Of a stretch of DNA of 64,000 bases, positions 1 through 8,898 are shown piece after piece. The stretch lies in contig NZ_CP016534.2 of the NCBI RefSeq assembly GCF_001687565.2, positions 2,546,501-2,610,500 on the forward strand, written 5' to 3'. The notes beneath the pieces were generated by a model. That model worked only from the letters and a program-made list of their open reading frames with translations. It ran no database searches and was not told the DNA's origin. The first letter of the stretch is position 1, and each line of letters opens with the position of its first letter. The position numbers and the translations under genes are program-made. The DNA comes from Planococcus antarcticus DSM 14505. GTDB lineage: Bacteria; Bacillota; Bacilli; Bacillales_A; Planococcaceae.

Positions 1-848
1 GCAGACAGCAGGACAGCCGGCTCTTCATTGGTTCTTGTTTCACTATTGCTTTCGCGTTCACTTACATTGACTTCCGCCACATCACCAATTGTGATATTAT
101 CGCCTTCTATCGGGTCAATGGTCAGAACCAAATCCCGGATTTCCTCTACATTGGTCAAGGTGCTGATAATCCGAGTTGTCAGGTTGCGTCCATCTTCAGT
201 CTCAATCGGTTCCCCAGGCAGCGAAATGTTGTTAGCTTGGATCAGCTGTACAACATCTGATTGCTGCAGACCCCGCTCTTCAAGTTCTGCCTGATCTAAC
301 TCGATTTGAATTTCTTCTATTAAAGAACCTGAAATGTTGACGCTAGCTACTCCATCAGTTTGGCGAAGTTCCGTTTCAAGTTCTTCTGCAATTACACGCA
401 CGTCGGCATCTGGATCACTTGAACGCAAAGATAATTGAAGAATCGGGAATTGAGAAGGATCAAACTTTAAAAACCGCGGATCATTTGAATCATCAGGAAT
501 TGGCGTCTGGTCGATCCTTTGGGCAATATCTGATTGGACATCGTCTATATTCGTTGACCAATCAAATTCCAGCAGGATAAAATTTGACCCTTCCTGGCTA
601 TTCGATTGAATTGATTTGATGCCTGGCAACGTCGCCAGGTTCGCCTCCAGAGGCTTGGTCACTTTTTCATTTACTTCTGTCGGGCTTGCACCTGGGTAGT
701 TGGTCACAACTACACCGATTGGCGGATTGAGTTCAGGGATTAACGTAATCGGGATACGAGTAAATGATACCGCTCCCAGAATAATGATCAAAAACATGAT
801 AACTAGTGTAAAGACTGGTCTTTTTATCGAAAAATCGCTTATTTTCAC
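1..848 (-). CDS. RND-family efflux transporter permease, N-terminal part (runs off window)
   Basis: This is the first ~282 codons of an AcrB/SwrC-type RND pump subunit, which exports drugs, lipids or surfactants by proton antiport. The gene starts at GTG 848 behind an AGAGGG-type ribosome site. The protein opens with the family pattern: a short cytoplasmic start (SDFSIKRPVFT), the first membrane helix (LVIMFLIIILGAV), then porter-domain sequence with NYPGASPTEV and ATLPGIKSIQS. The reading frame stays open to base 1 and the rest lies outside the window. An adaptor (MFP) protein would be expected nearby but is not on this side. Family assignment is firm; the substrate cannot be told. Confidence 0.88.
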   Translation of the reverse strand, partial: MKISDFSIKRPVFTLVIMFLIIILGAVSFTRIPITLIPELNPPIGVVVTNYPGASPTEVNEKVTKPLEANLATLPGIKSIQSNSQEGSNFILLEFDWSTNIDDVQSDIAQRIDQTPIPDDSNDPRFLKFDPSQFPILQLSLRSSDPDADVRVIAEELETELRQTDGVASVNISGSLIEEIQIELDQAELEERGLQQSDVVQLIQANNISLPGEPIETEDGRNLTTRIISTLTNVEEIRDLVLTIDPIEGDNITIGDVAEVNVSERESNSETRTNEEPAVLLS

Positions 849-949
849 TTGCTCAACCCTCTTTCCTTATTCTTCTATCATAAGAAAAATAACTTGCAAC
901 CGCAAACTTTACAGAGCTTGTTCACTTATCTGCCACTTTTTTGAAAAAA

Positions 950-978
950 ACAAAAAAACCTGCCAGTAGCAGGTTTTT
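950..978 (-). terminator. Rho-independent terminator after prfC
   Basis: An 8-bp stem AAACCTGC/GCAGGTTT (956-963 with 969-976) has a 5-nt loop and is followed on the minus strand by a T-rich run. It lies just beyond the prfC stop. Confidence 0.85.
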
Positions 979-982
979 ATTT

Positions 983-2551
983 TTATAACAGACTGTATAA
1001 TCGAATGTTCGGATTTTTATCTTGGAACCAGCGTGTCGCAAACTCGTTCTCGAATAAAAAGACATAGTTATCGAAACGGTCACGCACAAGCATCGAACGG
1101 CCGCTCGACATTGATTCTTTAACATCTTCTTCGTTTTCAATCCAGCGTGCGATCTTAGAACCGACTGGCTCCATTCGTACATCTACATTGTATTCATTTT
1201 TCATCCGGTGTTCGAATACTTCAAATTGAAGCTGCCCGACTGCACCAAGAATGACTTCTTCCAAATGAAGTGTTTTGTAATATTGGATGGCGCCTTCTTG
1301 CACAAGCTGAAGGATTCCTTTGTGGAAGTGTTTTTGTTTCATGACGTTTTTAGCGGTTACTTTAACGAAAAGCTCTGGTGTAAACTGTGGCAGACTTTCA
1401 AATCGGAATTTTTTCCCACTCGTAATCGTATCTCCGATTTGGTAATTTCCAACATCGTGAAGACCGATAATATCTCCTGCAACAGCTTCGTTGACCAGTT
1501 CGCGATCATCTGCTAAAAATTGTGTTGTCTGTGACAGTTTGATGTTTTTTCCAGTACGCGTCAAAGTCACGTTCATGCCTCGCTCGAACTTCCCGGAGAC
1601 AATCCGCACAAAAGCGATACGGTCTCGGTGAGCTGGATTCATATTGGCTTGAATTTTGAAAATAAACCCTGAAAACGGCATATCGATTGGGTCAATTATC
1701 TCTTCTTCCTGCGTAATACGTGGCTGCGGTGAAGGAGCAAACTGCAAATAGGTTTCAAGGAATGTTTCAACCCCGAAATTAGCCAATGCACTTCCGAAGA
1801 AAACCGGCGTCAATTGACCTTTTTTTACACGATCAATTGAAAATTCATTGCCGGCTTCTTCCAACAACTCAATATCATCCATTGCCTGTGTATAGTAAGA
1901 AGTCTTTTTCATTTCATGCTCTTCGATCATTTTTCCTTTTTCATCAAGTTCAAGGAAACGTTCTCCTTCTGAACGAAACGGTTCGATGCGTTTGTTGAAA
2001 CGGTCATAAATCCCAAGAAATTCTTTACCCATTCCGATTGGCCAGTTCATTGCGTAGGATTGGATACCAAGAACTTCCTCGAGTTCTTCCATTAATTCTA
2101 ACGGCTCTTTACCTTGGCGGTCCATTTTGTTAATAAAAGTAAAAATGGGAATGCCACGCATTTTACAAACTTTAAATAACTTGACGGTCTGAGCTTCAAT
2201 CCCCTTGGCAACGTCGATAATCATAACTGCACTGTCGACAGCCATCAACGTACGGTACGTATCCTCACTGAAATCCTGGTGTCCAGGAGTGTCGAGAATA
2301 TTGACACGGTGTCCCGCATAGTCAAATTGCATAACGGAAGAAGTAACAGAAATTCCGCGCTGCTTTTCAATTTCCATCCAGTCAGATGTTGCGAACTTGC
2401 CACTTTTTTTAGCTTTGACCGTTCCGGCATCACGAATAGCTCCACCGAATAACAATAGTTTTTCTGTTAAAGTCGTTTTCCCGGCATCCGGGTGGGAAAT
2501 AATAGCGAAGGTTCTTCTATTTTGAATTTCATTCTTTAATTGGTCTGACAT
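983..2551 (-). CDS. prfC: Peptide chain release factor 3 (RF3)
   Basis: RF3 is a translational GTPase that helps recycle RF1/RF2 from the ribosome after peptide release. The 522-residue length is typical. G1 is HPDAGKTT (about 20-27), the switch region RGISVTSS is near 66-72, G3 is DTPGH (87-91) and G4 is NKMD (141-144), followed by the RF3-type C-terminal domain. ATG 2551 has an AAAGGAG site at good spacing. It is the last gene of an M42 peptidase-murE-prfC run, with a terminator between murE and prfC, so some of its expression may be independent. RF3 is absent from Bacillus subtilis but present in staphylococci next to murE, as here. Confidence 0.96.
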   Translation of the reverse strand: MSDQLKNEIQNRRTFAIISHPDAGKTTLTEKLLLFGGAIRDAGTVKAKKSGKFATSDWMEIEKQRGISVTSSVMQFDYAGHRVNILDTPGHQDFSEDTYRTLMAVDSAVMIIDVAKGIEAQTVKLFKVCKMRGIPIFTFINKMDRQGKEPLELMEELEEVLGIQSYAMNWPIGMGKEFLGIYDRFNKRIEPFRSEGERFLELDEKGKMIEEHEMKKTSYYTQAMDDIELLEEAGNEFSIDRVKKGQLTPVFFGSALANFGVETFLETYLQFAPSPQPRITQEEEIIDPIDMPFSGFIFKIQANMNPAHRDRIAFVRIVSGKFERGMNVTLTRTGKNIKLSQTTQFLADDRELVNEAVAGDIIGLHDVGNYQIGDTITSGKKFRFESLPQFTPELFVKVTAKNVMKQKHFHKGILQLVQEGAIQYYKTLHLEEVILGAVGQLQFEVFEHRMKNEYNVDVRMEPVGSKIARWIENEEDVKESMSSGRSMLVRDRFDNYVFLFENEFATRWFQDKNPNIRLYSLL

Positions 2552-2630
2552 GTTTATACGCTCCTTTAATCTACTCTCTTCATATTAGAGAAGGGGACTG
2601 AAAAAAACAAGGAATTTTAACGACTGCATA

Positions 2631-2657
2631 AAAAAGGAGCCTTTGGAGGCTCCTTTT
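2631..2657 (-). terminator. Terminator after murE
   Basis: The stem AAAAAGGAGCC/GGCTCCTTTTT (2631-2641 with 2648-2658) has a 6-nt loop and a T run on the minus strand, directly at the murE stop. Confidence 0.85.
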
Positions 2658-4118
2658 TTACTGAAACTTCTTCAAAGCTTCTTGTGTCGCGATTTCTTTG
2701 TCGCTATGCGGATATTTGGTAGAGCCGATAATCTGATAATCTTCATGTCCTTTTCCGGCAAGAATGACGATGTCGCCCGTCTCTGCTTGCTGCACAGCAT
2801 GCTTGACCGCTTCTTCTCTGTCTCCGATGCAGGCAAAATTGCTATGAGTCATGCCGATTTTCAGATCCCCTAAAATACTGTCATAACTTTCATCGCGCGG
2901 ATCATCCGTTGTCAGGACCACGTAATCTGCAACCGACGCTTTTTCAGCCATAATAGGACGCTTTGTTTTATCTCGGTTACCGCCCGTGCCTACCAGGAAA
3001 ATAATGCGGTTCTTTTTAAAATCCTGCACAGCCTCAATCGCTTTTTCGATGGCGTCGGGTGTATGCGCGTAATCAATAAAAACAGAAATCGGCGCCGTCA
3101 ATTCAACTTTTTGCATACGACCTTCAACCGGTTCGATCGCTGACAGAGCTGTCAGGATTTCACCCAGCTTATAGCCTTCCGCATACAAAGCGGCAATTGC
3201 TGCCAACGCGTTCGATACATTAAACTCACCAAGCAGCTTCATGGCCACCGAAAATTGTCCTTCTTTGCAATCTAGAGTAAATCTTGTTCCTTCATGCGTC
3301 AATTGAATGTCTTTCGCCTGGAACTGCGCGTTATTCTGAATCCCGTATGTGTACACCGGATGAGGAGTCATTTTTGCTATTTCATTGGACCATGGATCAT
3401 CAGCATTTAAAATCGCCTGTTTCCGGTTGGCAAGATCCTGACCAAGCTGAGAAAACAACAGGCTCTTGGCATGGCCGTATTCTTCCATTGTTCCATGGAA
3501 GTCCAGATGATCATGCGTTAGATTGGTAAAAATGGCGGTATCAAATTCTACTCCGGCTAGCCGACCCAAAATTAATCCGTGCGAAGAAACTTCCATAGTC
3601 ATGTGCGAACAATCTTCATCACGTGCGCGTGCAATCATCTGCTGTGTCGTCAATACATCGTTTGTCGTATTAGCTGATGGATGCACTTGGCCATTCAAGT
3701 TAAATCCGATTGTTCCTGTTAAAGCCGATTTCTCGCCAAGCTCCATGAGCATCGAGTGCAGGATCCCTGCTACACTGGTTTTGCCGTTGGTTCCTGTGAC
3801 GCCGATCATGTGAAGAAGCTTGGAAGGATAATCGTAAAATTTCGCAGCCAATAGTCCGAGCGTCCGCGAGGTGCTTTCGACAAGAACGACCGTCGCATTA
3901 TCAATCGTTAATGGTTTCTCTGCCACAATCACTGTAGCACCCTGATCTGCTGCCTGTTGTGCAAAATGATGGCCGTCCACTGTATAGCCTGCAATACATA
4001 CGAAAATCGAATCGGCTTGAATATCGCGGGAATCTATTGTCAGGTGCCCGATCGTTTCCGGCAATGTGCCGTTAATCTGCTTATTGGGAACTGCCGCAAG
4101 TAACTCTTTGCTGTTCAT
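2658..4118 (-). CDS. murE: UDP-N-acetylmuramyl-tripeptide synthetase MurE
   Basis: A cytoplasmic Mur ligase that adds the third amino acid (L-Lys or meso-DAP) to UDP-MurNAc-L-Ala-D-Glu using ATP. At 486 residues it is full length. The ATP loop TGTNGKTS is at 108-115, followed by the central-domain segment TNLTHDHLDFHG and the C-terminal domain with TGGNRDKTKRP and AGKGHEDYQ. The amino-acid-selecting motif reads D-D-P-R (405-408). DAP enzymes usually have DNPR and the Staphylococcus Lys enzyme lacks the Arg, so specificity is uncertain. ATG 4118 follows AAGGAGAGG. It lies 18 bp after the M42 peptidase gene, outside any dcw cluster, and precedes prfC as in Staphylococcus. Confidence 0.94.
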   Translation of the reverse strand: MNSKELLAAVPNKQINGTLPETIGHLTIDSRDIQADSIFVCIAGYTVDGHHFAQQAADQGATVIVAEKPLTIDNATVVLVESTSRTLGLLAAKFYDYPSKLLHMIGVTGTNGKTSVAGILHSMLMELGEKSALTGTIGFNLNGQVHPSANTTNDVLTTQQMIARARDEDCSHMTMEVSSHGLILGRLAGVEFDTAIFTNLTHDHLDFHGTMEEYGHAKSLLFSQLGQDLANRKQAILNADDPWSNEIAKMTPHPVYTYGIQNNAQFQAKDIQLTHEGTRFTLDCKEGQFSVAMKLLGEFNVSNALAAIAALYAEGYKLGEILTALSAIEPVEGRMQKVELTAPISVFIDYAHTPDAIEKAIEAVQDFKKNRIIFLVGTGGNRDKTKRPIMAEKASVADYVVLTTDDPRDESYDSILGDLKIGMTHSNFACIGDREEAVKHAVQQAETGDIVILAGKGHEDYQIIGSTKYPHSDKEIATQEALKKFQ

Positions 4119-4136
4119 GAAAACCTCTCCTTATTC

Positions 4137-5189
4137 TTAAGAAACCAAGGGAGACAAAACATATGCATGAAGCAATGCTGCCGCCGCTTTTAATGAATCT
4201 GTATGTGTGCGTTCGTATGAATGGGAAGCTTCAATCCCGGGACCAAACAAGGCATGCTTGACATCGTGTCCTGCACTGATGGCGGCTGACGCATCCGATC
4301 CATAATAAGGATAGATATCGACTTTGTAGTCGATATCATGGCGTTGCGCCAAAGAAATCAAATGTCGGGTCAATCCATAATGATAAGGACCACTTGAGTC
4401 TTTAGCACAAATGGAAACGGTGTATTCGTCTGATTCCTGACCGTCTCCGATGGCACCCATGTCAACAGCAATGTATTCCTGAGTTTCTGACGGGATGCTG
4501 GAATTTCCGCCGTAGCCGATTTCTTCATTATTAGAAATATAGAAATGAGTCGTATGAGGTAACTGCTCTCCAGTTTCGCTAAAGTGTTTGACCAACTGAA
4601 GCAACAAAGCTGTACTTGCCTTATCATCCAAATGGCGAGATTTGATATAACCAGACGCCGTAGCTTCAAATCTAGGCTGAAACGACACGAAATCTCCCAC
4701 TTCAATACCTAAATTTTGCACTTGATCTTTCGAGAAAGCTTTTTCGTCCAAGCGCACTTCCATGTTATCCGCATTGCGTTCTGCTGAGCCCGCATCTTTG
4801 TAGACATGGACTGTCGTCTGGTGCAACAGAATCGTTCCGGAGACAGTTGAACCGTCCGCTTTATGTATGAGGCAATTCTCCCCTTCGATGGCATTAAACT
4901 TAAAGCCGCCGACCAATGATAACTTTAAACGTCCGCTTGGTTTGATTTCTTTCACCATGGCGCCGAGTGTATCTACATGTGCCGTTAACAGGCGATGCTG
5001 CTGTTGATTTTTGCCTTTGATGGTGGCAATCACTGCCCCTTTGTGCGTTGTCCTATATTCGACGTTCCACTGTGCCAGTAAAGTACAAATTTTTTCCATG
5101 ACGTCCATGGTATAGCCAGACGGGCTCGGAATTTCCACTATTTCTTTTAATAAATCGATCGTTTCGCTGTGATTCCATTGGTAAGTCAT
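4137..5189 (-). CDS. M42-family metallo-aminopeptidase
   Basis: A cytosolic aminopeptidase of the M42 (glutamyl aminopeptidase/FrvX/YsdC) family that trims peptides using two metal ions in a large self-compartmentalised complex. Metal and catalytic motifs are visible in order: AHVDTLG, HLDDKA, NNEEIGYGG, VDMGA, YGSDA and SHSYERTH. Length is 350 residues. ATG 5189 is chosen because AAGGAG lies 8 nt upstream; the longer GTG start at 5198 overlaps that site. It is the first gene of a probable operon with murE and prfC, 18 bp before murE. The natural peptide substrate is unknown. Confidence 0.92.
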   Translation of the reverse strand: MTYQWNHSETIDLLKEIVEIPSPSGYTMDVMEKICTLLAQWNVEYRTTHKGAVIATIKGKNQQQHRLLTAHVDTLGAMVKEIKPSGRLKLSLVGGFKFNAIEGENCLIHKADGSTVSGTILLHQTTVHVYKDAGSAERNADNMEVRLDEKAFSKDQVQNLGIEVGDFVSFQPRFEATASGYIKSRHLDDKASTALLLQLVKHFSETGEQLPHTTHFYISNNEEIGYGGNSSIPSETQEYIAVDMGAIGDGQESDEYTVSICAKDSSGPYHYGLTRHLISLAQRHDIDYKVDIYPYYGSDASAAISAGHDVKHALFGPGIEASHSYERTHTDSLKAAAALLHAYVLSPLVS

Positions 5190-5769
5190 CTCTATCACTC
5201 CTTGGTCTTATAATCATATCAAAATCAAAGATGTTCGGACAGTCCTGTCTTATAGTATTATAGTATTTAGTTGAATTCATTCTATTCCGCTGAGTTATAC
5301 TCACTTACTGTTTTCCTCCATATCGGCTTTATTTACTTCAGGAGCAATACGGAAGATGATTTCTTTGATTGGACTTAAATTGATGAATACGTTGAACTAT
5401 CTAATAACGGTTGATGAAAAGCAAAGCTGAAGAAATCACTCGAAGCGGATGTTTTCTGCTTATATTTCCTTTGCTTCGTTCAGTCTAATGGGCGCAGCTC
5501 ACGCTATCCCGCAAGAGTTGCCGACTCCCTCTCTTTCTTCCAAGTTTCTCTGAACATTAAATGACGAATCAGTAGACATATGAAACAATCCAGCAGAGAA
5601 CCCCGATGGAACAGTGCAGCAACAGAGCAACAATCCACTCAGGCACTATGTGCAAATCCACAAAAAAGCGGAACTGGTTCATAGAATATCCGCAATAGAA
5701 CAGTACCTATTATAAATAATTTGTTCAACATATTATAGAGATTAGTAAGCAAAAAATTAGAGGTGACTA
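5190..5769. other. Intergenic region with a possible degenerate interspersed repeat
   Basis: 580 bp without a credible gene, between divergent transcription units. The stretch around 5500-5540 (CACGCTATCCCGCAAGAGT followed by a GCCGACTCC element) resembles a high-GC interspersed element often seen between genes in Bacillales. Only one diverged piece is visible, so this is tentative. Nothing else was recognised. Confidence 0.3.
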
Positions 5770-7338
5770 ATGGAAAGCAATCTGACCAACCGCAAAAGAA
5801 ACCAATTATTTATCCATTTATACGGATTTTCAAGCATCTTGCATTTTTTGCTCAATCAATGGGTTGAAATGAATTCGGCGGTGATTTCCCCATTTTTCGG
5901 TATAGCATCCTATCTGGTATTGTTGGTGCTATTTTCCAGCAATTTAAAAGAGCGATTGCTTCAATTCGCTATTCTGTTTGCTATGAACCTGTATGTCTTC
6001 ATTTTGAATTTCGAATCTTTATCTTCTGTAACACTTGTATTCTTTGTCGTGCCCATTATCGCTGCTGCTTTATACAACGACACGAAGCCAATTGTCCTGC
6101 TTGCCCTTGTCACTTCTTTTGAATTTTTTCTTTTGTTATTGGTATTTGACCGCTTTTCTGCAAGTGCCCCGCTGCCTTATATTCAATTGTCCATCATCGT
6201 TTTTTTTGTTGCGGTGTTGTCGATTACCTTGCTTCACAGTATTTATTTCAGCCGGTATTGGAAGCAATTGGAGATGAAAAATGTGTCAATGGAAATGGCA
6301 CTGATGTCAAAAGAAGGCTATCTACAGTTGTTTTTTGAAACAGCCAAAGATGCCATTGCTGTTTTCGATTCGAATAATAAAATCATCGCCGTAAACCCCG
6401 CTTTCGAAGAGCTGTACGGATGGACTTCTGAAGAATCCATTGGAAAAACGCTGCCGCTTTATCCACAGGATATGAAAGAAGCCGTCGAAATGCGAACATT
6501 GGAAGTCCAACAAGGGAAAAGCTATTCTCTTCTGGAAACTGTGGATGTCCGAAAAGACGGCAGCCGCTTTCACGCCCAGATTACATTGTCACCGATCTTT
6601 GACCAATCTGAAAAAGTTATAGCCACCTCGATCATATCGCGGGACATCAGTTATCAAAAAGAGTCAGAAAAACTGATTTTACAATCGGAAAAATTAAAGC
6701 TCGCTGGAGAAATTGCCGCGGGTGTTGCACACGAAATCAGAAACCCCATGACCGTTATTTCTGGGTTTGTTCAAATGATGCACCACGACCCAGACCATCG
6801 CTTTCCTGAATATACGGCTTTGATCCAGTCTGAGATGGAACGCATTAATTTGATTATTAGCGAATTTTTGGTTTTGGCTAAACCACAAGCTTCGTCATTG
6901 AAGAAATTCAGCATACAGAGTGCACTGGACGATATTTTGCTACTTTTCGGTCCAGAGCTTAATATGCATGGCATCAACATAAAAAAAGAGTGGCAAGAAG
7001 ATTTCCAGGTTAATGGAGAAGAACATCACATGAAACAGGTTTTCATCAACTTATTGAAAAATGCTATTGAATCGATGGATGAGCCTGGAGAAATTCGAAT
7101 ACGGCTGAAGGCTGAAAGTGACTCCATGCTGTCTATCAGCTTTAACGATTCGGGAGATGGGATTTCAGAAAAAGATCTGGGTGAAATTTTCCAGCCTTTT
7201 TATACAACAAAAGCAACTGGTACAGGATTGGGGCTGCTTATTTCGCAGAAAATCATTCAAGAACACAAAGGCGCTCTCACCATATCAAGCAAACTGGGAG
7301 TGGGAACAGTAGCCACCATTCTTTTGCCAGTAGAATAA
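5770..7338 (+). CDS. Membrane PAS sensor histidine kinase (orphan)
   Basis: A 522-residue sensor kinase that autophosphorylates on histidine in response to an unknown signal. It has about six N-terminal membrane helices (residues ~12-170), a PAS domain (~190-300, with ELYGWTSEESIGK), a dimerisation/phosphoacceptor box GVAHEIRNP with His321, and a HATPase domain with N box NLLKNAIES, DSGDGIS and GTGLGL. The layout resembles sporulation-type or NtrB-like kinases of Bacillales. No response regulator is adjacent, so it probably feeds a regulator encoded elsewhere. ATG 5770 has AGAGGTGA upstream. It is monocistronic, ending in a strong terminator. Confidence 0.9.
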   Translation: MESNLTNRKRNQLFIHLYGFSSILHFLLNQWVEMNSAVISPFFGIASYLVLLVLFSSNLKERLLQFAILFAMNLYVFILNFESLSSVTLVFFVVPIIAAALYNDTKPIVLLALVTSFEFFLLLLVFDRFSASAPLPYIQLSIIVFFVAVLSITLLHSIYFSRYWKQLEMKNVSMEMALMSKEGYLQLFFETAKDAIAVFDSNNKIIAVNPAFEELYGWTSEESIGKTLPLYPQDMKEAVEMRTLEVQQGKSYSLLETVDVRKDGSRFHAQITLSPIFDQSEKVIATSIISRDISYQKESEKLILQSEKLKLAGEIAAGVAHEIRNPMTVISGFVQMMHHDPDHRFPEYTALIQSEMERINLIISEFLVLAKPQASSLKKFSIQSALDDILLLFGPELNMHGINIKKEWQEDFQVNGEEHHMKQVFINLLKNAIESMDEPGEIRIRLKAESDSMLSISFNDSGDGISEKDLGEIFQPFYTTKATGTGLGLLISQKIIQEHKGALTISSKLGVGTVATILLPVE

Positions 7339-7340
7339 GT

Positions 7341-7388
7341 AAAAGACAGAAGGAGAAAAATCACTAGATTTTTCTCCTTCTGTCTTTT
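7341..7388 (+). terminator. Strong bidirectional terminator
   Basis: A perfect 22-bp stem (7341-7362 with 7367-7388) with a 4-nt loop, A-rich on the left and T-rich on the right. It separates the plus-strand kinase gene from the minus-strand PepSY gene and can serve both. Confidence 0.93.
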
Positions 7389-7423
7389 TTACCTTAGCTG
7401 TTTGTCGGGCGAACCGATTTTGG

Positions 7424-8086
7424 TCAATCCCAGTCATCATTATAGTCGTCGTCAGTCTCCGAATCGACTTTTAGGATAGAGCCGTCCTTGGCATTGACCT
7501 CGACATCATGCTCAGAACGTCCATCTTTAATTCCGATTTCATAATATGAAACACCATCGTCATTTTCAAGTTCGAAGCCTTCAACTGTACCATCTACCAC
7601 GGCTAGAGCCGCCTCAATCGCTTTTTCAGAACCAATCAGCCCTTCGCTTGATGGAGTGGTTTTGCTGTTTGAATTACTTACAGCTGAAGATGGATCGACC
7701 GATGAAACAGAGGTCGCTTCACTCGATTGCTCGGAATTGTTATCTCTGTCTTTTTCACATTTTTGCTCGAGTACTTCTCCTGTGTAGGCATCAAATTTAA
7801 AATCATATTCGTAACCATCAAAATCAACATCGACTTCGTAGTGGACTCTTCTGTCATCTTTGTCCAATTCAATATCGGTAATGCGGCCATTTGCCAATTC
7901 CAAAGCTTTCGTTGAAACTTCTTCAAAACTGAGCATTTCTTTAGCTGTTGAAGCTCCCTGTACTCCATTTGTCACCACTCCTGTTGCAGATGATGGATTT
8001 GTTGCAGGAGTTTGGGAGTTTGCCAATACAATTCCTCCAAAAACCAAAATCCCTACTGCTACCGGAATATAAATTAGTTTTTTCAT
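7424..8086 (-). CDS. Exported PepSY-domain protein (YkoI/YkoJ-like)
   Basis: A 220-residue protein with an N-terminal signal sequence (MKKLIYIPVAVGILVFGGIV) and two PepSY domains joined by a Ser/Thr-rich linker. The first domain is around residues 50-110 (ALELANGRITDIELD) and the second around 150-205 (ALAVVDGTVEGFELEN). The tail is very acidic (DDDYNDDWD). PepSY domains are thought to inhibit proteases or sense the envelope. ATG 8086 is preferred because GAGGAGGAG lies 7 nt upstream; the extended frame to 8104 overlaps that site. It lies 110 bp downstream of the two-component operon, in the arrangement of B. subtilis ykoGHIJ. Confidence 0.85.
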   Translation of the reverse strand: MKKLIYIPVAVGILVFGGIVLANSQTPATNPSSATGVVTNGVQGASTAKEMLSFEEVSTKALELANGRITDIELDKDDRRVHYEVDVDFDGYEYDFKFDAYTGEVLEQKCEKDRDNNSEQSSEATSVSSVDPSSAVSNSNSKTTPSSEGLIGSEKAIEAALAVVDGTVEGFELENDDGVSYYEIGIKDGRSEHDVEVNAKDGSILKVDSETDDDYNDDWD

Positions 8087-8196
8087 GTGATTTCTCCTCC
8101 TCATTTGTTGTTACTCTTACAATAACCTTCTCTTCTGAGTAGAAGGTTAAGGGTTTATGAGAATTTGATGAGAAATCCATGAAACTATTCTCAGCA

Positions 8197-8898
8197 TCAA
8201 TCGTTCCGCTCCACTGACATCGTATCGCCACGGATTGCATGGATTTGAATAGTTGCTTCTTGTTCAGTCTGGTCATTTTCAATTTCCACCAGGTAGTAAC
8301 CACCATCGTCTGTCTGCACAAATTCGACTTCTTGAAGTTCTCCATTTAGCGTATTTTTTGCCAGCCTGACCGCCTCATCGCGTGTAATGATTCGATCGGG
8401 TTCCTGCTCTGGTTCTTCTGCTGGCGCTGCCGCTTCGACCGGCTCTTGACTGATGCTTCGCACTTCTCCTGTAGCTGCGGATAAGACAATCGTCGACAAC
8501 TGCGTTTCTTCCATCACTTTGACGTCATATTCGTTACGTTCTTCGTTATAAGTAACTCCCTCAATCGTTCCAATTGCCCGTTCCAATGCAATCTCCTCTG
8601 CTTGCTGTTCCGTGAGTTCTTTTGCAGGCTCTGTTTTTTTTATCAATTCAATTGTTTCTATTTGCCCGTTCTGGCGGTTGACAAGCGCTAGATAAAGACC
8701 ATCCGGACGCAGAAATTCCACTTCATAGATATCTCCGGACTCTGTATTTTTCGTCACTTTTCCTCCATACTGGCTAATCACGGTTTCATTGGCTTGTTCT
8801 GCTGTAACTTCCGGTGAGGAACGCGGAAACAGTAGAAAAGCCAAAACTGCCACTCCAAACAAGATCGTTGTTGACGCCATTAACATCCATTTACGCAT
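8197..8898 (-). CDS. Membrane-anchored PepSY-domain protein, two-component partner
   Basis: A 233-residue protein with one N-terminal membrane segment (ILFGVAVLAFLLF), followed by PepSY-like repeats (TAEQANETVISQYGG, TEQQAEEIALERAIG and DEAVRLAKNTLNG) and a Pro/Glu-rich linker near 150-165. ATG 8898 overlaps the TGA of the upstream kinase gene by one base, so translation is probably coupled. AGGAGG lies 7 nt upstream. By position it matches YkoI of B. subtilis and is a candidate modulator of the adjacent sensor kinase. The function is inferred from context only. Confidence 0.85.
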   Translation of the reverse strand: MRKWMLMASTTILFGVAVLAFLLFPRSSPEVTAEQANETVISQYGGKVTKNTESGDIYEVEFLRPDGLYLALVNRQNGQIETIELIKKTEPAKELTEQQAEEIALERAIGTIEGVTYNEERNEYDVKVMEETQLSTIVLSAATGEVRSISQEPVEAAAPAEEPEQEPDRIITRDEAVRLAKNTLNGELQEVEFVQTDDGGYYLVEIENDQTEQEATIQIHAIRGDTMSVERND

